A stretch of 64,000 nucleotides of DNA from Candidatus Saccharibacteria bacterium GW2011_GWC2_48_9 (GTDB lineage: Bacteria; Patescibacteriota; Saccharimonadia; Saccharimonadales; Saccharimonadaceae). The notes beneath the pieces are model-generated. The model had not been told where the DNA came from. It did not search any database and worked only from the letters and a program-made list of their open reading frames with translations. The DNA lies in assembly GCA_001003725.1 (NCBI GenBank), contig LCPR01000005.1:62001-126000 (forward strand). Direction: 5' to 3'. Every line of letters starts with the position of its first letter. Position 1 is the first letter of the stretch. Both the position numbers and the translations under genes were made by a program. This document shows positions 14,534 to 23,459 of this stretch, piece after piece.

Positions 14534-15406
14534 TTAGAGTGTGTCTGCGAGTAGCTTGTCGTCGCCGCCGTCGCTTTCGCCACGAAGTACGTCGTACAAG
14601 AAGAACCCAATCGTACCACCGATGATCGGTGCAACGATATAGCTCAATATCGCCCATAGGTCGAGGCTAGTGAATGACACTGCCTGAACTGTGAATGCGA
14701 CAGCTGGGTTTAGGACCACGCTTCCGCTCACTGCACTTACCGTAAGGCCAGCGATCATGAGTGAAACGAAGAAGCCAAGACCAACCGTAAGCGCTTGTGC
14801 AGCACGATTGCGCTTTTCGCGGATCGCGCTTGATACTGCGAGTGCAAAGATTGCAGCACCGAGCATTTCGGCGAAGAACACGTAGAATTCTTTACCTGCT
14901 GGAATTGGATTTGCCTTAAACATCTCGGTTGCTTGCTGACCCATCATAGCTGCTTCTTGGCTCACCTGAGGCGCAGCGTTGAAGAATGCAGATACAACCA
15001 CAAACGCAAGTAGCGCACCAAGTATTTGAGCTGCTACGTAACCGAGTGCACGCCTGCCGGTGATTTTGCGTGTTGCCCACGCACCAACGGTAACAAGCGG
15101 GTTAATGTGCGAGCCTGAAAGTGTACCAACGATGAGTACGACAGCAATCAGGGTGAAACCAACATACAAAGGCTCACCACGAGTAAGTACCGCTGCTGAT
15201 GCTAGGATGAACGCTCCGATAAACTCAGCGATAAATGCGCCAAGAATAAATGAACGACCCTGAAACAGTTTCGGTGTTTTGCTACGTGATGATGTTGCAG
15301 GTGTAGCGTCGGCAGCAACCGCTTTGACAGTCGTTACTTTAGTTTTCATTTGCTTCGCCACAGTCGGTTTCGACTTCTTGGCGGAAGCGGTTTTTTTAGT
15401 TGCCAT
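14534..15406 (-). CDS. Aquaporin / MIP-family channel
   Basis: A 290-residue protein with a 45-residue Lys/Ala/Thr-rich cytoplasmic start and six membrane helices. Two aquaporin half-helices are visible: 'GSHINPLVTVG', where the usual N-P-A is N-P-L, and 'VVLNPAVAF', a standard N-P-A. The family conducts water, glycerol or small neutral solutes; the first-motif change and selectivity cannot be interpreted from sequence alone. AAGGAGGG lies before the ATG at 15406, and TATACT further upstream gives a leader, unlike its leaderless neighbours. The lysine-rich tail is unusual for the family and might bind nucleic acid or membrane phosphates. Confidence 0.85.
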   Translation of the reverse strand: MATKKTASAKKSKPTVAKQMKTKVTTVKAVAADATPATSSRSKTPKLFQGRSFILGAFIAEFIGAFILASAAVLTRGEPLYVGFTLIAVVLIVGTLSGSHINPLVTVGAWATRKITGRRALGYVAAQILGALLAFVVVSAFFNAAPQVSQEAAMMGQQATEMFKANPIPAGKEFYVFFAEMLGAAIFALAVSSAIREKRNRAAQALTVGLGFFVSLMIAGLTVSAVSGSVVLNPAVAFTVQAVSFTSLDLWAILSYIVAPIIGGTIGFFLYDVLRGESDGGDDKLLADTL

Positions 15407-15493
15407 GTATTTCCCTCCTTATCGTGAAATATGGGTCTAGTATACACCATAGCTAGACTGGCCGCAAAGTGTGACGCGTGTTACACTACAGAT

Positions 15494-15748
15494 ATGGGAA
15501 TGTATATACGACAAGACGAGCAGCGTTCAAAGCTTCAAGAGAAAATAGCGGCTGATTTGCGCGCTAAATCGGCGGCCAAGGCGAACGGTGCTGGCGGAGA
15601 TTTCGAAGCACCAAAACTAGATGGGGCAGAAGATGCGGGAATAGTCGAAAATACACATACAAGTTCTCCGATACTGCTAGCTACCTGGCTCATTGTTGGT
15701 GCGGCGGCTGTTGGAACAATCATCTTCTTGGTTATTCAGTCGAGCTAA
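15494..15748 (+). CDS. Small tail-anchored membrane protein
   Basis: An 84-residue protein: a charged helical N-terminus (IRQDEQRSKLQEKIAADLRAK), a Gly/Ala/Asp-rich linker and one C-terminal membrane helix (ILLATWLIVGAAAVGTIIFLVI). The ATG at 15494 is preferred because a TACACT box (15482-15487) ends six bases upstream. Similar short tail-anchored proteins occur in CPR genomes; no function is known to me. It precedes pheS by 37 bases. Confidence 0.6.
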   Translation: MGMYIRQDEQRSKLQEKIAADLRAKSAAKANGAGGDFEAPKLDGAEDAGIVENTHTSSPILLATWLIVGAAAVGTIIFLVIQSS

Positions 15749-15785
15749 TGCGGCCGCATGACTTTTGCGGTATACTGTATATAAT

Positions 15786-16829
15786 ATGGAAAAAATTGCA
15801 GAAACAGAGGCGTTGTTACTTGAGCGAATTGCCCAATTAGACCAGCCGCGTGACATATTGAAAGCTGTCGAAATTAAACAGCTTTACGCACGCTTGCCGA
15901 GCCTCGATCCTAGCGAGCGGGGCGCGTACGGTAAGCGTATCAACGATCTCAAACATACACTCGAACAAGCAGTTGCATCAATTGAGACAGAAAAAGATCA
16001 GGCGGCGAGCGTACCTATTGATGTTACTGCGCCGTTCGATGTAAACGGTAGTCTGCCGAGCCTGCTCGCGACAGAACGGGGCACGATCCATCCACTCACG
16101 AGGGAGATTGCACGTCTTCGTGGCATATTTGCACGCATGGGATTCGTAAGCGAAGAGTCGCGCGAAATCGACGATCAGTTCCATATGTTTGAAACTCTCA
16201 ACTTCCCCGCAGGCCACCCGGCGAGAGATGACTATGACACATTCATGACTCTCCAGCGAGACAAAGATGGCGAGCCGTTTGTTGCCCCCGCACACACCAG
16301 CACCATGCAACACCGAATACTGCTTAAATACCACGCAAACCTGGAAGCTGGCGAACCGATTGCTGCGGTTGTGCCAGATCGTGTATTCCGCAACGAAGAT
16401 CTAGATGCAAGGCACGAGCATACATTTTACCAAGTTGAGGGTGTCTATGTAGCTCGAGATGTGCATGCAGGTATGCTCATTGCGACACTTCAAAAATTTC
16501 TCGAAGAATACTACGGTAAATCTCTTAACGTGCGCGTTAATCCATTTTATTTTCCGTTCACCGAACCATCGTTTGAGTTTGCGCTCAGCTGTCCGTTTTG
16601 CGAAGGTAAAAATCCTGACTGCAAAGTATGTAGCGGTGAAGGGTGGATAGAGCTACTTGGTTGCGGTATGATTCATCCGAACGTACTACGTGCCGCTGGC
16701 ATCGACCCAGAAGTGTACACGGGATTTGCGTTTGGCTGTGGTATCGACCGACTTGTCATGATGAAATACGGTATTGAAGACGTTCGGCATTTGGAAAGTG
16801 GAAAATTAGATTTTTTGAGGCAATTTTAG
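15786..16829 (+). CDS. pheS: Phenylalanine-tRNA ligase alpha subunit
   Basis: A 347-residue protein carrying an N-terminal coiled-coil region and the class II synthetase core: motif 2 around 'VFRNEDLDARHEHTFYQVEG', motif 3 'GFAFGCGIDRLVMMKYGI', and the alpha-subunit segment 'FTEPSFEF'. A four-cysteine insertion (CPFCEGKNPDCKVC) may bind zinc. Together with the beta subunit it charges tRNA-Phe in the cytoplasm as an (alpha-beta)2 enzyme. The start is ATG at 15786; TATACT/TATAAT boxes lie just upstream. The beta gene begins one base after its stop. Confidence 0.95.
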   Translation: MEKIAETEALLLERIAQLDQPRDILKAVEIKQLYARLPSLDPSERGAYGKRINDLKHTLEQAVASIETEKDQAASVPIDVTAPFDVNGSLPSLLATERGTIHPLTREIARLRGIFARMGFVSEESREIDDQFHMFETLNFPAGHPARDDYDTFMTLQRDKDGEPFVAPAHTSTMQHRILLKYHANLEAGEPIAAVVPDRVFRNEDLDARHEHTFYQVEGVYVARDVHAGMLIATLQKFLEEYYGKSLNVRVNPFYFPFTEPSFEFALSCPFCEGKNPDCKVCSGEGWIELLGCGMIHPNVLRAAGIDPEVYTGFAFGCGIDRLVMMKYGIEDVRHLESGKLDFLRQF

Positions 16830-16830
16830 T

Positions 16831-18630
16831 ATGAAAGTTAGTGTACAAATACTCCAGCAATTTATTGGTAAGGCGCTACCATCAGTCGACGAATTGGTTG
16901 ATATTATCAATCGTCAACTTGGTGGCGTAGAGAACGTATCGGACCTCGCAGCCATATATAAAGACGCTAAGATCGTAAAAATAGTAGAATGCGAAAAACA
17001 CCCGAACGCCGATAGGCTCAATGTGTGCAAGATAGACGCAGGCACTGGAGAACTAATCCAGGTAGTATGCGGCGCGCCAAATGCTCGTGCAGATATGTGG
17101 GCAGTATGGTTGCCGCCAGCTTCTGTCGTACCTGCAACATATGCCGATGCTGAGCCATTTGTGCTTGATGCGCGCGAACTGCGAGGTGTCATGAGCCACG
17201 GTATGTTGGCAGCAGGTGACGAGTTGGCTATCAACGCCGATCATGACGGCATTGTTGAGGTAACACTCGAAGACTTGCCGCAAAATGCAGAGTTACGAGC
17301 GGGTATAGAATTTGCTCAAACATTTGGCTTAGACGATACGGTTATCGAGATAGAAAACAAGATGTTTACGCATCGACCTGATTGCTTCGGACAGCTGGGT
17401 GTGGCGATAGAACTTGCGGGTATTCTCGGCGAACGCGAGCCGACTTTAATTGACCATGAGGACGTATATAATCACCGCGCGAAGCTACCGGAATGGTACT
17501 GGGGCGCAAAGTCGTTTACTCGTGCAACTGGGTTGCCTCTAGAGGTGCGCAACGAGGCGGGGAGTAAGGTGCCGCGTTTGATGGCGGTTGCGCTAAAAGA
17601 TGTAACTATCGCACCGAGTCCTTTGTGGCTTCAGTGTGCGTTGGTTGCGCTTGGTTCAAAGCCTATCAACAACGTAGTTGATATTACCAACTACCTAATG
17701 CTCATGACTGCACAGCCTTCGCATGCGTACGACTACGACAAGCTACGCGGTGCTACACTGACGGCTCGTTTGGCTAGTGACGGTGAAAAGGTCGAACTGT
17801 TGAACGGTAAGACATATGAGCTTCATGTCGATGATGTAGTGATGGCGGATGAAGGCGGCGCAATAGGTGTTGCTGGCATCATGGGGGGAGCGAATAGTGA
17901 TATTACACATGAGACAAAAAATATCGTCCTTGAAGTAGCGACGTTTGACATGTATGGTGTGCGAAAAACAAGTATGCGACACGGGCTATTTACCGATGCA
18001 CTTACCCGCTTTAACAAAGGGCAATCGCCACTCCAAAACGATCGTGTGATGGGCCAGCTTATAGCACTCATTACACAGATGGCTGGTGGTTCGCAGGCAT
18101 CGGACGTCGCCGATATTGTAGATCCTGCGCTCGACCAGGCTCGAGCGGATAGTTCATTCCGAGCTGAGCTCAAGGTTGAGCCAGACTTCATAAATACACG
18201 CCTTGGACTCACGTTGAGCGGTGCACAAATCGAGCAGCTGCTACGCAATGTGTGGTTTGCGTGCTACGCAGAAAAAGGCGAGTCTGCGATTAGTTTTACG
18301 GCACCATTTTGGCGCACGGATATAGAAATACCAGAAGATATTGTTGAGGAAGTCGGACGCCTCTATGGGCTCGATAAACTGCCGCGAGAACTGCCACAAA
18401 AAAGCATATCCCCCACAGTTAAAAACGTGTCGATTGAGGCAAAGCAGCACATACGTGAAGCGTTGAGCCGTGCTGGCGGTAACGAAGTATTGACATACAG
18501 CTTCGTGCATCACGATGTCGAACGCATTGAGTCCCGATCTGCAGTACTACCGATTGAGCGTCTTGCCCAGTCTGCTCGACAAAGTACATATGAACATCAA
18601 GGCAGGTCACGCTGCGTTCATGCTGTATGA
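16831..18630 (+). CDS. pheT: Phenylalanine-tRNA ligase beta subunit, 5' part (frame broken near 18513)
   Basis: This frame encodes the first ~560 genuine residues of PheT: the N-terminal EMAP-like tRNA-binding domain (IVKIVECEKHPNADRLNVCK), the B3/B4 editing domain and B5 (GLTLSGAQIEQLL ... PFWRTDIEIPEDIVEEVGRLYG), ending at 'EVLTYSFVHHD'. From about 18513 the translation turns to nonsense and stops at 18630, while the rest of PheT continues in the +1 frame from 18515. Homologs have about 14 more residues between 'SFVH' and 'SNALSPDLQYYR', so some 40 bases (length of form 3n+2) appear to be missing. It directly follows pheS. The enzyme is essential, so this is either an assembly error or a real lesion. 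Confidence 0.85.
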   Translation: MKVSVQILQQFIGKALPSVDELVDIINRQLGGVENVSDLAAIYKDAKIVKIVECEKHPNADRLNVCKIDAGTGELIQVVCGAPNARADMWAVWLPPASVVPATYADAEPFVLDARELRGVMSHGMLAAGDELAINADHDGIVEVTLEDLPQNAELRAGIEFAQTFGLDDTVIEIENKMFTHRPDCFGQLGVAIELAGILGEREPTLIDHEDVYNHRAKLPEWYWGAKSFTRATGLPLEVRNEAGSKVPRLMAVALKDVTIAPSPLWLQCALVALGSKPINNVVDITNYLMLMTAQPSHAYDYDKLRGATLTARLASDGEKVELLNGKTYELHVDDVVMADEGGAIGVAGIMGGANSDITHETKNIVLEVATFDMYGVRKTSMRHGLFTDALTRFNKGQSPLQNDRVMGQLIALITQMAGGSQASDVADIVDPALDQARADSSFRAELKVEPDFINTRLGLTLSGAQIEQLLRNVWFACYAEKGESAISFTAPFWRTDIEIPEDIVEEVGRLYGLDKLPRELPQKSISPTVKNVSIEAKQHIREALSRAGGNEVLTYSFVHHDVERIESRSAVLPIERLAQSARQSTYEHQGRSRCVHAV

Positions 18631-19318
18631 GATTGGCAAAGCACATCACAATGAATTGTTCGATGAGCAAGGTTTACCGAAAGAACTAGACAGAGTTGCG
18701 GGTGTGTATGCGCAGAAAGCAAGTGGCGATGGATCGGCGTACTATGCAATACGGCGAGTTGTGGACTTCCTGACTAGCGCTGTAGTGCCAAATGCGCGAG
18801 TGACATATACCCGTCTTGATAGATTTGAAGTGCCGCATTTTGCACCGTTTGAGCAAGCGCTGGCTCCGTTCGATCCACTTCGTTCTGCTATCGTAGAAAT
18901 CGATGGAAAGCTAGCGGGAGTTGCGGGCGAATTACGAGCAGCGGTACGAAAAGCACACAAGCTCCCGGACACAACGAGCACATTTGAGTTGTTTTTGTCG
19001 CCATTTGTGGGTGAGCAGATACCTCGCTACACGCCGCTTTCGCGATATCAAAGTGTGGAGCGAGATGTTACGTTTCGAGTAGACGAAAGCATCACGTATG
19101 GCCAAGTAGTGGAGGCGTCTGCCTACGAAGAAGATGGCCTAGCGCTTGAGTGCCGCGCGCTAGATATATATCAAGCTGAGGGTGGCTCGCACAAAAACAT
19201 CACACTCCGTTTTCTCATCACGCCGTACAATAAAACATTAACCGCCGAAGACGCAACACAAGTGACTGATGAAATTGTGAAACGTGTAGTCGCTGCAACT
19301 GGCGCACAGGTGCTATAG
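18515..19318 (+). CDS. pheT: Phenylalanine-tRNA ligase beta subunit, 3' part (second frame)
   Basis: This frame picks up PheT at 'SNALSPDLQYYRLSVLPSLLDKVHMNIKAG' and runs through the catalytic-like core to the C-terminal FDX-ACB anticodon-binding domain (ALDIYQAEGGSHKNITLRF ... KTLTAEDATQVTDEIVKRV). An ATG happens to lie at the junction (18515), but no ribosome site precedes it, and the frame is closed by TGA at 18491, so separate translation is unlikely without a special mechanism. Joined with the upstream part and restored for a short missing segment, it would make a PheT of about 840 residues, a normal length. The ABC transporter gene follows three bases after its stop. Confidence 0.85.
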   Translation: MSNALSPDLQYYRLSVLPSLLDKVHMNIKAGHAAFMLYEIGKAHHNELFDEQGLPKELDRVAGVYAQKASGDGSAYYAIRRVVDFLTSAVVPNARVTYTRLDRFEVPHFAPFEQALAPFDPLRSAIVEIDGKLAGVAGELRAAVRKAHKLPDTTSTFELFLSPFVGEQIPRYTPLSRYQSVERDVTFRVDESITYGQVVEASAYEEDGLALECRALDIYQAEGGSHKNITLRFLITPYNKTLTAEDATQVTDEIVKRVVAATGAQVL

Positions 19319-19321
19319 CTC

Positions 19322-21106
19322 ATGCGCGAACTCTTGCGACTGTTTAGCTATACACGTGGACTCAAGTGGCTTGTCGTTGTAGTCGCTGGCATGGCGATTG
19401 TCGCTGCGCTCCTGAGTCTTGCATCTCCTTTTATCATCAAGATGGCGACTGACACTATCGTAGCTGGACTTGAAAGTGGTAACAGTGTTGATATTACATT
19501 TCTCATATGGCTCGTCGTAGGGATGCTAGGGGTGTCGCTTGTGGCTACTGCGGTAAGTGATGTAAGTGGAGTGCTCGGAGATATGTTGGCGGTTCGGATG
19601 CGTCGACAACTCTCGAGCCGTTACTATGAACACCTGCTTTCACTGCCCCAACGCTATTTCGATACAGAGATCACCGGTAAAGTTATCAATCGACTCAATC
19701 GCGCGATTGTAAGCATCACTTCGTTTATTCAGTTTTTTTCAAATAACTTGCTTAGTACGCTACTTACCGTTCTGATTGCACTCGGCATCATGCTCTGGTA
19801 TAGCTGGCTCGTGGCAGTAAGTATGTTGCTACTTATCCCGATATTCCTCTATGTCACTGCACTCACGAGTGTTAAATGGCAAAAATACGAGAAACGTATT
19901 AATAAGCATTTTGATATTGCAAGTGGTCGATTTACTGAGGTTGTTTCACAGGTCCGTCTTGTAAAAAGCTTCAATACTGAACGGCGCGAATATACATCAT
20001 TTGATACACGATTTAACAAAATGGTGGGTATTACGAAAAAACAATCGATTTACTGGCATAGCATGAATGCTATTCGTGGCGTAGCGCTGGGCATAGTGTA
20101 TGCCATTGTGTTTGGGACACTTTTTTATCAAACTGCGACAGGTGTGCTGACGATTGGTGAAATGGTATTACTTATCGCGTTAGTCCAGCAGATTTCTGGG
20201 CCGATGCAATCTATGAGTTTCTTTATTGATTATTATCAGCGGGCAGCAGCAAACAGCAAAGATTATGCCGAAGCGATGGCTGAAGAGCCCGAAGTCGTTG
20301 ATGAAAAGGGTAAACGCAAACTGGATGCAGAAAGTGCAGTCGTGGAGTTTCGCGACGTCGAATTTGCGTACGATGATAACAAGCGTGTGCTACACGGTAT
20401 CTCGTTTACAATCGACGCAGGCAAAAAACTTGCGCTCGTCGGCGAAAGTGGGGGCGGTAAATCTACTATATCGAATCTGCTCATGCGCCTATACGCGCCG
20501 TCGGGTGGCGATATTTATATCAATGGCTTGAATATTCATGACGTGACGCAAGCAAGTTTACGCGACTCAATTGCGACCGTGTTCCAGGATGCGTCTCTTT
20601 TTAGTGGTACTGTCCGTGAAAATATTGCGTACGGCCGACCGAGCGCAACCGACCAAGAAATACGACAAGCAGCAAAAGCAGCCAATGCCTGGTCGTTTAT
20701 TCAAGATTTGCCAGATGGGGTAGAAACAGAAATAGGCGAGAGGGGCGTCAAACTTAGCGGTGGTCAGAAGCAGCGTCTCGCTATTGCGCGCGCAATACTC
20801 AAAGACGCACCTATTTTAATCCTCGACGAGGCGACCAGTAGCCTGGATAGCCGCAGCGAAATAGTTGTGCAAGACGCACTCGAGCGACTCATGAAGAATC
20901 GCACTGTCCTTATCATCGCGCACCGCCTCAGTACAATCGCACATGTCGATACTATCGTTACCCTGAAGAAGGGTAAGGTCGATGAAACAGGCTCGCCCGC
21001 GCAGCTTGCCACGTCTGCCGGCATCTATGCCCAGCTTCTTGAGCTCCAGACGGCCACTACAGAGCAAGCGCGCAAAAAACTGGCAGAGTTCGATATGGCG
21101 GGTTAG
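19322..21106 (+). CDS. ABC exporter, fused permease-ATPase (MsbA/MdlB type)
   Basis: A 594-residue half-transporter: six membrane helices in residues 1-310 (VVVVAGMAIVAALLSLA, ITFLIWLVVGMLGVSLVATAV and others), then an ATPase domain with Walker A GESGGGKST (374-382), signature LSGGQKQR (about 478), Walker B ILILDEATSSLD (about 499) and the H-loop 'IIAHRLSTI'. Homodimers or heterodimers of this family export lipids, peptides or drugs; the substrate cannot be told. The gene follows pheT by three bases, so it is probably transcribed with pheS-pheT, though its function is unrelated. Confidence 0.9.
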   Translation: MRELLRLFSYTRGLKWLVVVVAGMAIVAALLSLASPFIIKMATDTIVAGLESGNSVDITFLIWLVVGMLGVSLVATAVSDVSGVLGDMLAVRMRRQLSSRYYEHLLSLPQRYFDTEITGKVINRLNRAIVSITSFIQFFSNNLLSTLLTVLIALGIMLWYSWLVAVSMLLLIPIFLYVTALTSVKWQKYEKRINKHFDIASGRFTEVVSQVRLVKSFNTERREYTSFDTRFNKMVGITKKQSIYWHSMNAIRGVALGIVYAIVFGTLFYQTATGVLTIGEMVLLIALVQQISGPMQSMSFFIDYYQRAAANSKDYAEAMAEEPEVVDEKGKRKLDAESAVVEFRDVEFAYDDNKRVLHGISFTIDAGKKLALVGESGGGKSTISNLLMRLYAPSGGDIYINGLNIHDVTQASLRDSIATVFQDASLFSGTVRENIAYGRPSATDQEIRQAAKAANAWSFIQDLPDGVETEIGERGVKLSGGQKQRLAIARAILKDAPILILDEATSSLDSRSEIVVQDALERLMKNRTVLIIAHRLSTIAHVDTIVTLKKGKVDETGSPAQLATSAGIYAQLLELQTATTEQARKKLAEFDMAG

Positions 21107-21152
21107 TCGCTCGTGGTATAATAATACAAGTAATATTTCAGAGAGGGAGACA

Positions 21153-21773
21153 ATGGCAACATCGAAAGCGCAACGCATCGGGATCATTGTGATCGCGGTG
21201 GTCATGACGGTTGGTACAATCGGCTCGTTTTTTATCATGATTTTGGCAAACGAAAATCAAGTAGCTGACCAGCAAAAAGAACAAGAGCAATATCAGCAGC
21301 AACTCAAGGAGTACGAAGAGCAAATGGCTGAAGCTCAAAAAGAGCAAGAAAAAGTGGCAAAACAATTATCTGCCGAGTATTACGATGACTTCAAGCAATA
21401 CGAATCACTGCCTGAGCCATTTGACGCAAGTAAGGTAAAGTCTCTTGTGAAAGATGATTTGAAACAGGGTAACGGCGAAACACTCGATGAAAATACACGA
21501 TACCGGGCGTATTACATTGGCTGGAATCAAGAAGGTAAAGTATTCGATGGCTCGATTGACGGGAGCGCGCTCAAAGCACCTCTAGAGGGCGGTACGTCGC
21601 TTATAGAAGGTTGGGTACAAGGTGTGCAGGGGATGAAAATTGGTGGCGTACGTGTCATCTCTATTCCCGGTGACCTAGCAAAAGGCTTGACGCCAAGTGC
21701 AGACATCAAAGAAGGTGCGCCACTTAAGTTCGTCGTGATGGCTATACCACCTGCTAGTGAGACGGAGAGCTGA
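21153..21773 (+). CDS. Membrane-anchored FKBP-type peptidyl-prolyl isomerase
   Basis: A 206-residue protein: a signal anchor (IGIIVIAVVMTVGTIGSFFIMIL), a Gln/Glu-rich coiled coil (about residues 35-75) and a C-terminal FKBP domain ('RYRAYYIGWNQEGKVFDGS', 'LIEGWVQGVQGMKIGGVRVISIP', 'PLKFVVMAI'). It probably helps fold proteins outside the membrane. The start is ATG 21153 with a GAGAGGGAGA ribosome site and a TATAAT box at 21117-21122. The thioredoxin reductase gene begins eight bases after its stop, suggesting a small redox and folding operon. Confidence 0.85.
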   Translation: MATSKAQRIGIIVIAVVMTVGTIGSFFIMILANENQVADQQKEQEQYQQQLKEYEEQMAEAQKEQEKVAKQLSAEYYDDFKQYESLPEPFDASKVKSLVKDDLKQGNGETLDENTRYRAYYIGWNQEGKVFDGSIDGSALKAPLEGGTSLIEGWVQGVQGMKIGGVRVISIPGDLAKGLTPSADIKEGAPLKFVVMAIPPASETES

Positions 21774-21780
21774 TCTAACA

Positions 21781-22716
21781 ATGGATGATATTAAAGATGT
21801 CGTGATGGTGGGTGCTGGTCCTACGTCGTTGGCCGCGGCCATTTACACTACTCGCGAAGATATCGACACGACGCTTTACGAAAAAGCATCAATTGGTGGA
21901 TTGGCTGCAATCACCGACCTCGTAGATAACTACCCGGGCTTCCCGGAAGGTATTGCAGGTATGAAGCTAGCGTCGCAACTGCAGGCGCAGGCAGAGCGCT
22001 TTGGTGCCAATATCGACTTTGGCGATATATCTGCAATCACTCGCGATGACGAAGCTATTACTCTCACTGTAGATGGCAAGCCGGTGAGGGCTAAGGCTGT
22101 ACTCATCGCAACAGGTAGTGATTACAAAAAACTCGGTATACCAGGAGAAGCTGAATACTACGGTCGCGGTGTGCACTACTGTGCCACGTGCGACGGGGCG
22201 TTTTATCGTGACAAACAACTTGTGGTGATCGGCGGCGGCAACTCGGCTGTGCAGGAAGCCTTGTTTTTGACTCGTTTCACTACGCATATAGATTTGCTAG
22301 TACGCAGTACACTGAAAGCCAGTGAGGTGCTGCAGCATGAACTCCAAAAGTTCGTTGATGACGGCAAGATATCTGTTCATTACGGCGTAGTGCCAGAAGA
22401 GATTGTGACAGAAGACAATAAGGTAGTGCGGGTGACAGCAAAGAAAGCTGGAGAGTCTGTAGCATATCCTACAGACGGCGTATTCGTGTTTATCGGCTTA
22501 ATGCCAAATACGGCGTTTCTCGAAAATTCGGGCGTCGAGCTAGATGAAGTTGGTCTGGTAAAAACCGACCTCAAGCTAGCAACGAACGTACCTGGCATCT
22601 ACGCTGCCGGTGACGTGCGAAGTGGCGCAACAATGCAGATAGCTAGTGCGGTGGGCGAAGGTGCAACTGCTGCACTTTCTATGCGCGAGTATCTAGAAGC
22701 GCTTGAACGCGAATAA
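21781..22716 (+). CDS. trxB: Thioredoxin reductase
   Basis: A 311-residue flavoprotein. The FAD-binding 'VVMVGAGPTSLAAAIYT' (usually G-x-G-P-A-G; here P-T-S), the redox centre C134-A-T-C137 (HYCATCDGAF), the NADPH-binding 'VVIGGGNSAVQEALFL' and the C-terminal FAD motif 'GIYAAGDVRSG' are all in place. It reduces thioredoxin or a similar small dithiol protein with NADPH. Length and motif order are standard. The start is ATG 21781, eight bases after the FKBP gene; a weak upstream site may mean coupling. Confidence 0.92.
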   Translation: MDDIKDVVMVGAGPTSLAAAIYTTREDIDTTLYEKASIGGLAAITDLVDNYPGFPEGIAGMKLASQLQAQAERFGANIDFGDISAITRDDEAITLTVDGKPVRAKAVLIATGSDYKKLGIPGEAEYYGRGVHYCATCDGAFYRDKQLVVIGGGNSAVQEALFLTRFTTHIDLLVRSTLKASEVLQHELQKFVDDGKISVHYGVVPEEIVTEDNKVVRVTAKKAGESVAYPTDGVFVFIGLMPNTAFLENSGVELDEVGLVKTDLKLATNVPGIYAAGDVRSGATMQIASAVGEGATAALSMREYLEALERE

Positions 22717-22718
22717 CT

Positions 22719-23408
22719 TTAGCCGCGTAATGCATCAATAATTCGACGTGGATAATCTGTGATTACCGCGTCGATTTGCTTTAGACGCATCAGATGTGCA
22801 CCACCCGGCCTATTGACTGTATATGCGTACGTAAAAACCCCAAGACGCTTCGCAATCGCGAGAGAAAGTAAACTCACGTAGAGTCGATGGAAACCTAAAC
22901 CTGAAAATTTTAGGGAACGTTGATATAGCAGAAACGTGTATGGATTGTGGTCATGAAGGAGCGCCAATCGAGCATTTGACGAGTGACTGCGGACCGATCG
23001 CAGCTCCTTGATTTTAAATGACGATACTAAGCAATTATCCCACCCACTTTCTTGAGTGATGTAGTATTTTTCTAGAAGAGCTGCTACTGTTTCGCCACTA
23101 CCGTGTGATTTGAGTTCGATATTGAGATATGTGCGTCCCCAGAAATTATCTAACACTTCGGTGAGTGTAGGAATAGGGTCTTTTGTTGTGATAGCTAGTA
23201 GTTCTTGGTAGGTTGATGTATGTACAGAATGCATAGTACCACGGGTAAATAGTAGACGATCGTCGTGTATCACGATAGGTGTGCCATCTTTAGTGAGTCG
23301 TACGTCAAACTCTAGTCCATCCGCACCCTGTTCGAGCGCGTACTGCATGGCTTCAATGGTGTTGACGGTGCCTCGCCCTTTAGCGCCGCGGTGTCCTATA
23401 ACAAGCAT
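22719..23408 (-). CDS. Glycerophosphodiester phosphodiesterase
   Basis: A 229-residue GDPD-family TIM barrel: 'IGHRGAKGRGTVNTIEAMQYAL', 'GADGLEFDVRLTKDGTPIVIHDD' holds the catalytic Glu, Asp and His, and 'YLNIELKS' the next metal ligand; 'VFTYAYTVN' and 'IDAVITDYP' form the C-terminal barrel. It hydrolyses glycerophosphodiesters to glycerol-3-phosphate and an alcohol, probably scavenging host phospholipid products. The start is ATG 23408; its minus-strand TATACT box (23415-23420) ends six bases upstream and lies back to back with the ppa promoter. Confidence 0.9.
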   Translation of the reverse strand: MLVIGHRGAKGRGTVNTIEAMQYALEQGADGLEFDVRLTKDGTPIVIHDDRLLFTRGTMHSVHTSTYQELLAITTKDPIPTLTEVLDNFWGRTYLNIELKSHGSGETVAALLEKYYITQESGWDNCLVSSFKIKELRSVRSHSSNARLALLHDHNPYTFLLYQRSLKFSGLGFHRLYVSLLSLAIAKRLGVFTYAYTVNRPGGAHLMRLKQIDAVITDYPRRIIDALRG

Positions 23409-23410
23409 GT

Positions 23411-23422
23411 GTATAGTATACT
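23411..23422. promoter_or_regulatory. Back-to-back -10 boxes between GDPD and ppa
   Basis: The near-palindrome GTATAGTATACT supplies TATACT in both directions: minus strand 23415-23420 for the GDPD gene (six bases before its ATG, leaderless) and plus strand 23417-23422 for ppa (leader of about 30 bases with AAGGAG). Polymerase can probably occupy only one side at a time. Confidence 0.55.
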
Positions 23423-23459
23423 AGAGACAAGAGATAACTGACAGATAAGGAGTATATGT

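Noticed and set aside
18494-18630. Programmed ribosomal frameshift in pheT
   Set aside because: No slippery heptamer, pseudoknot or stimulatory site is seen at the overlap, and conserved residues are missing, which frameshifting would not explain.
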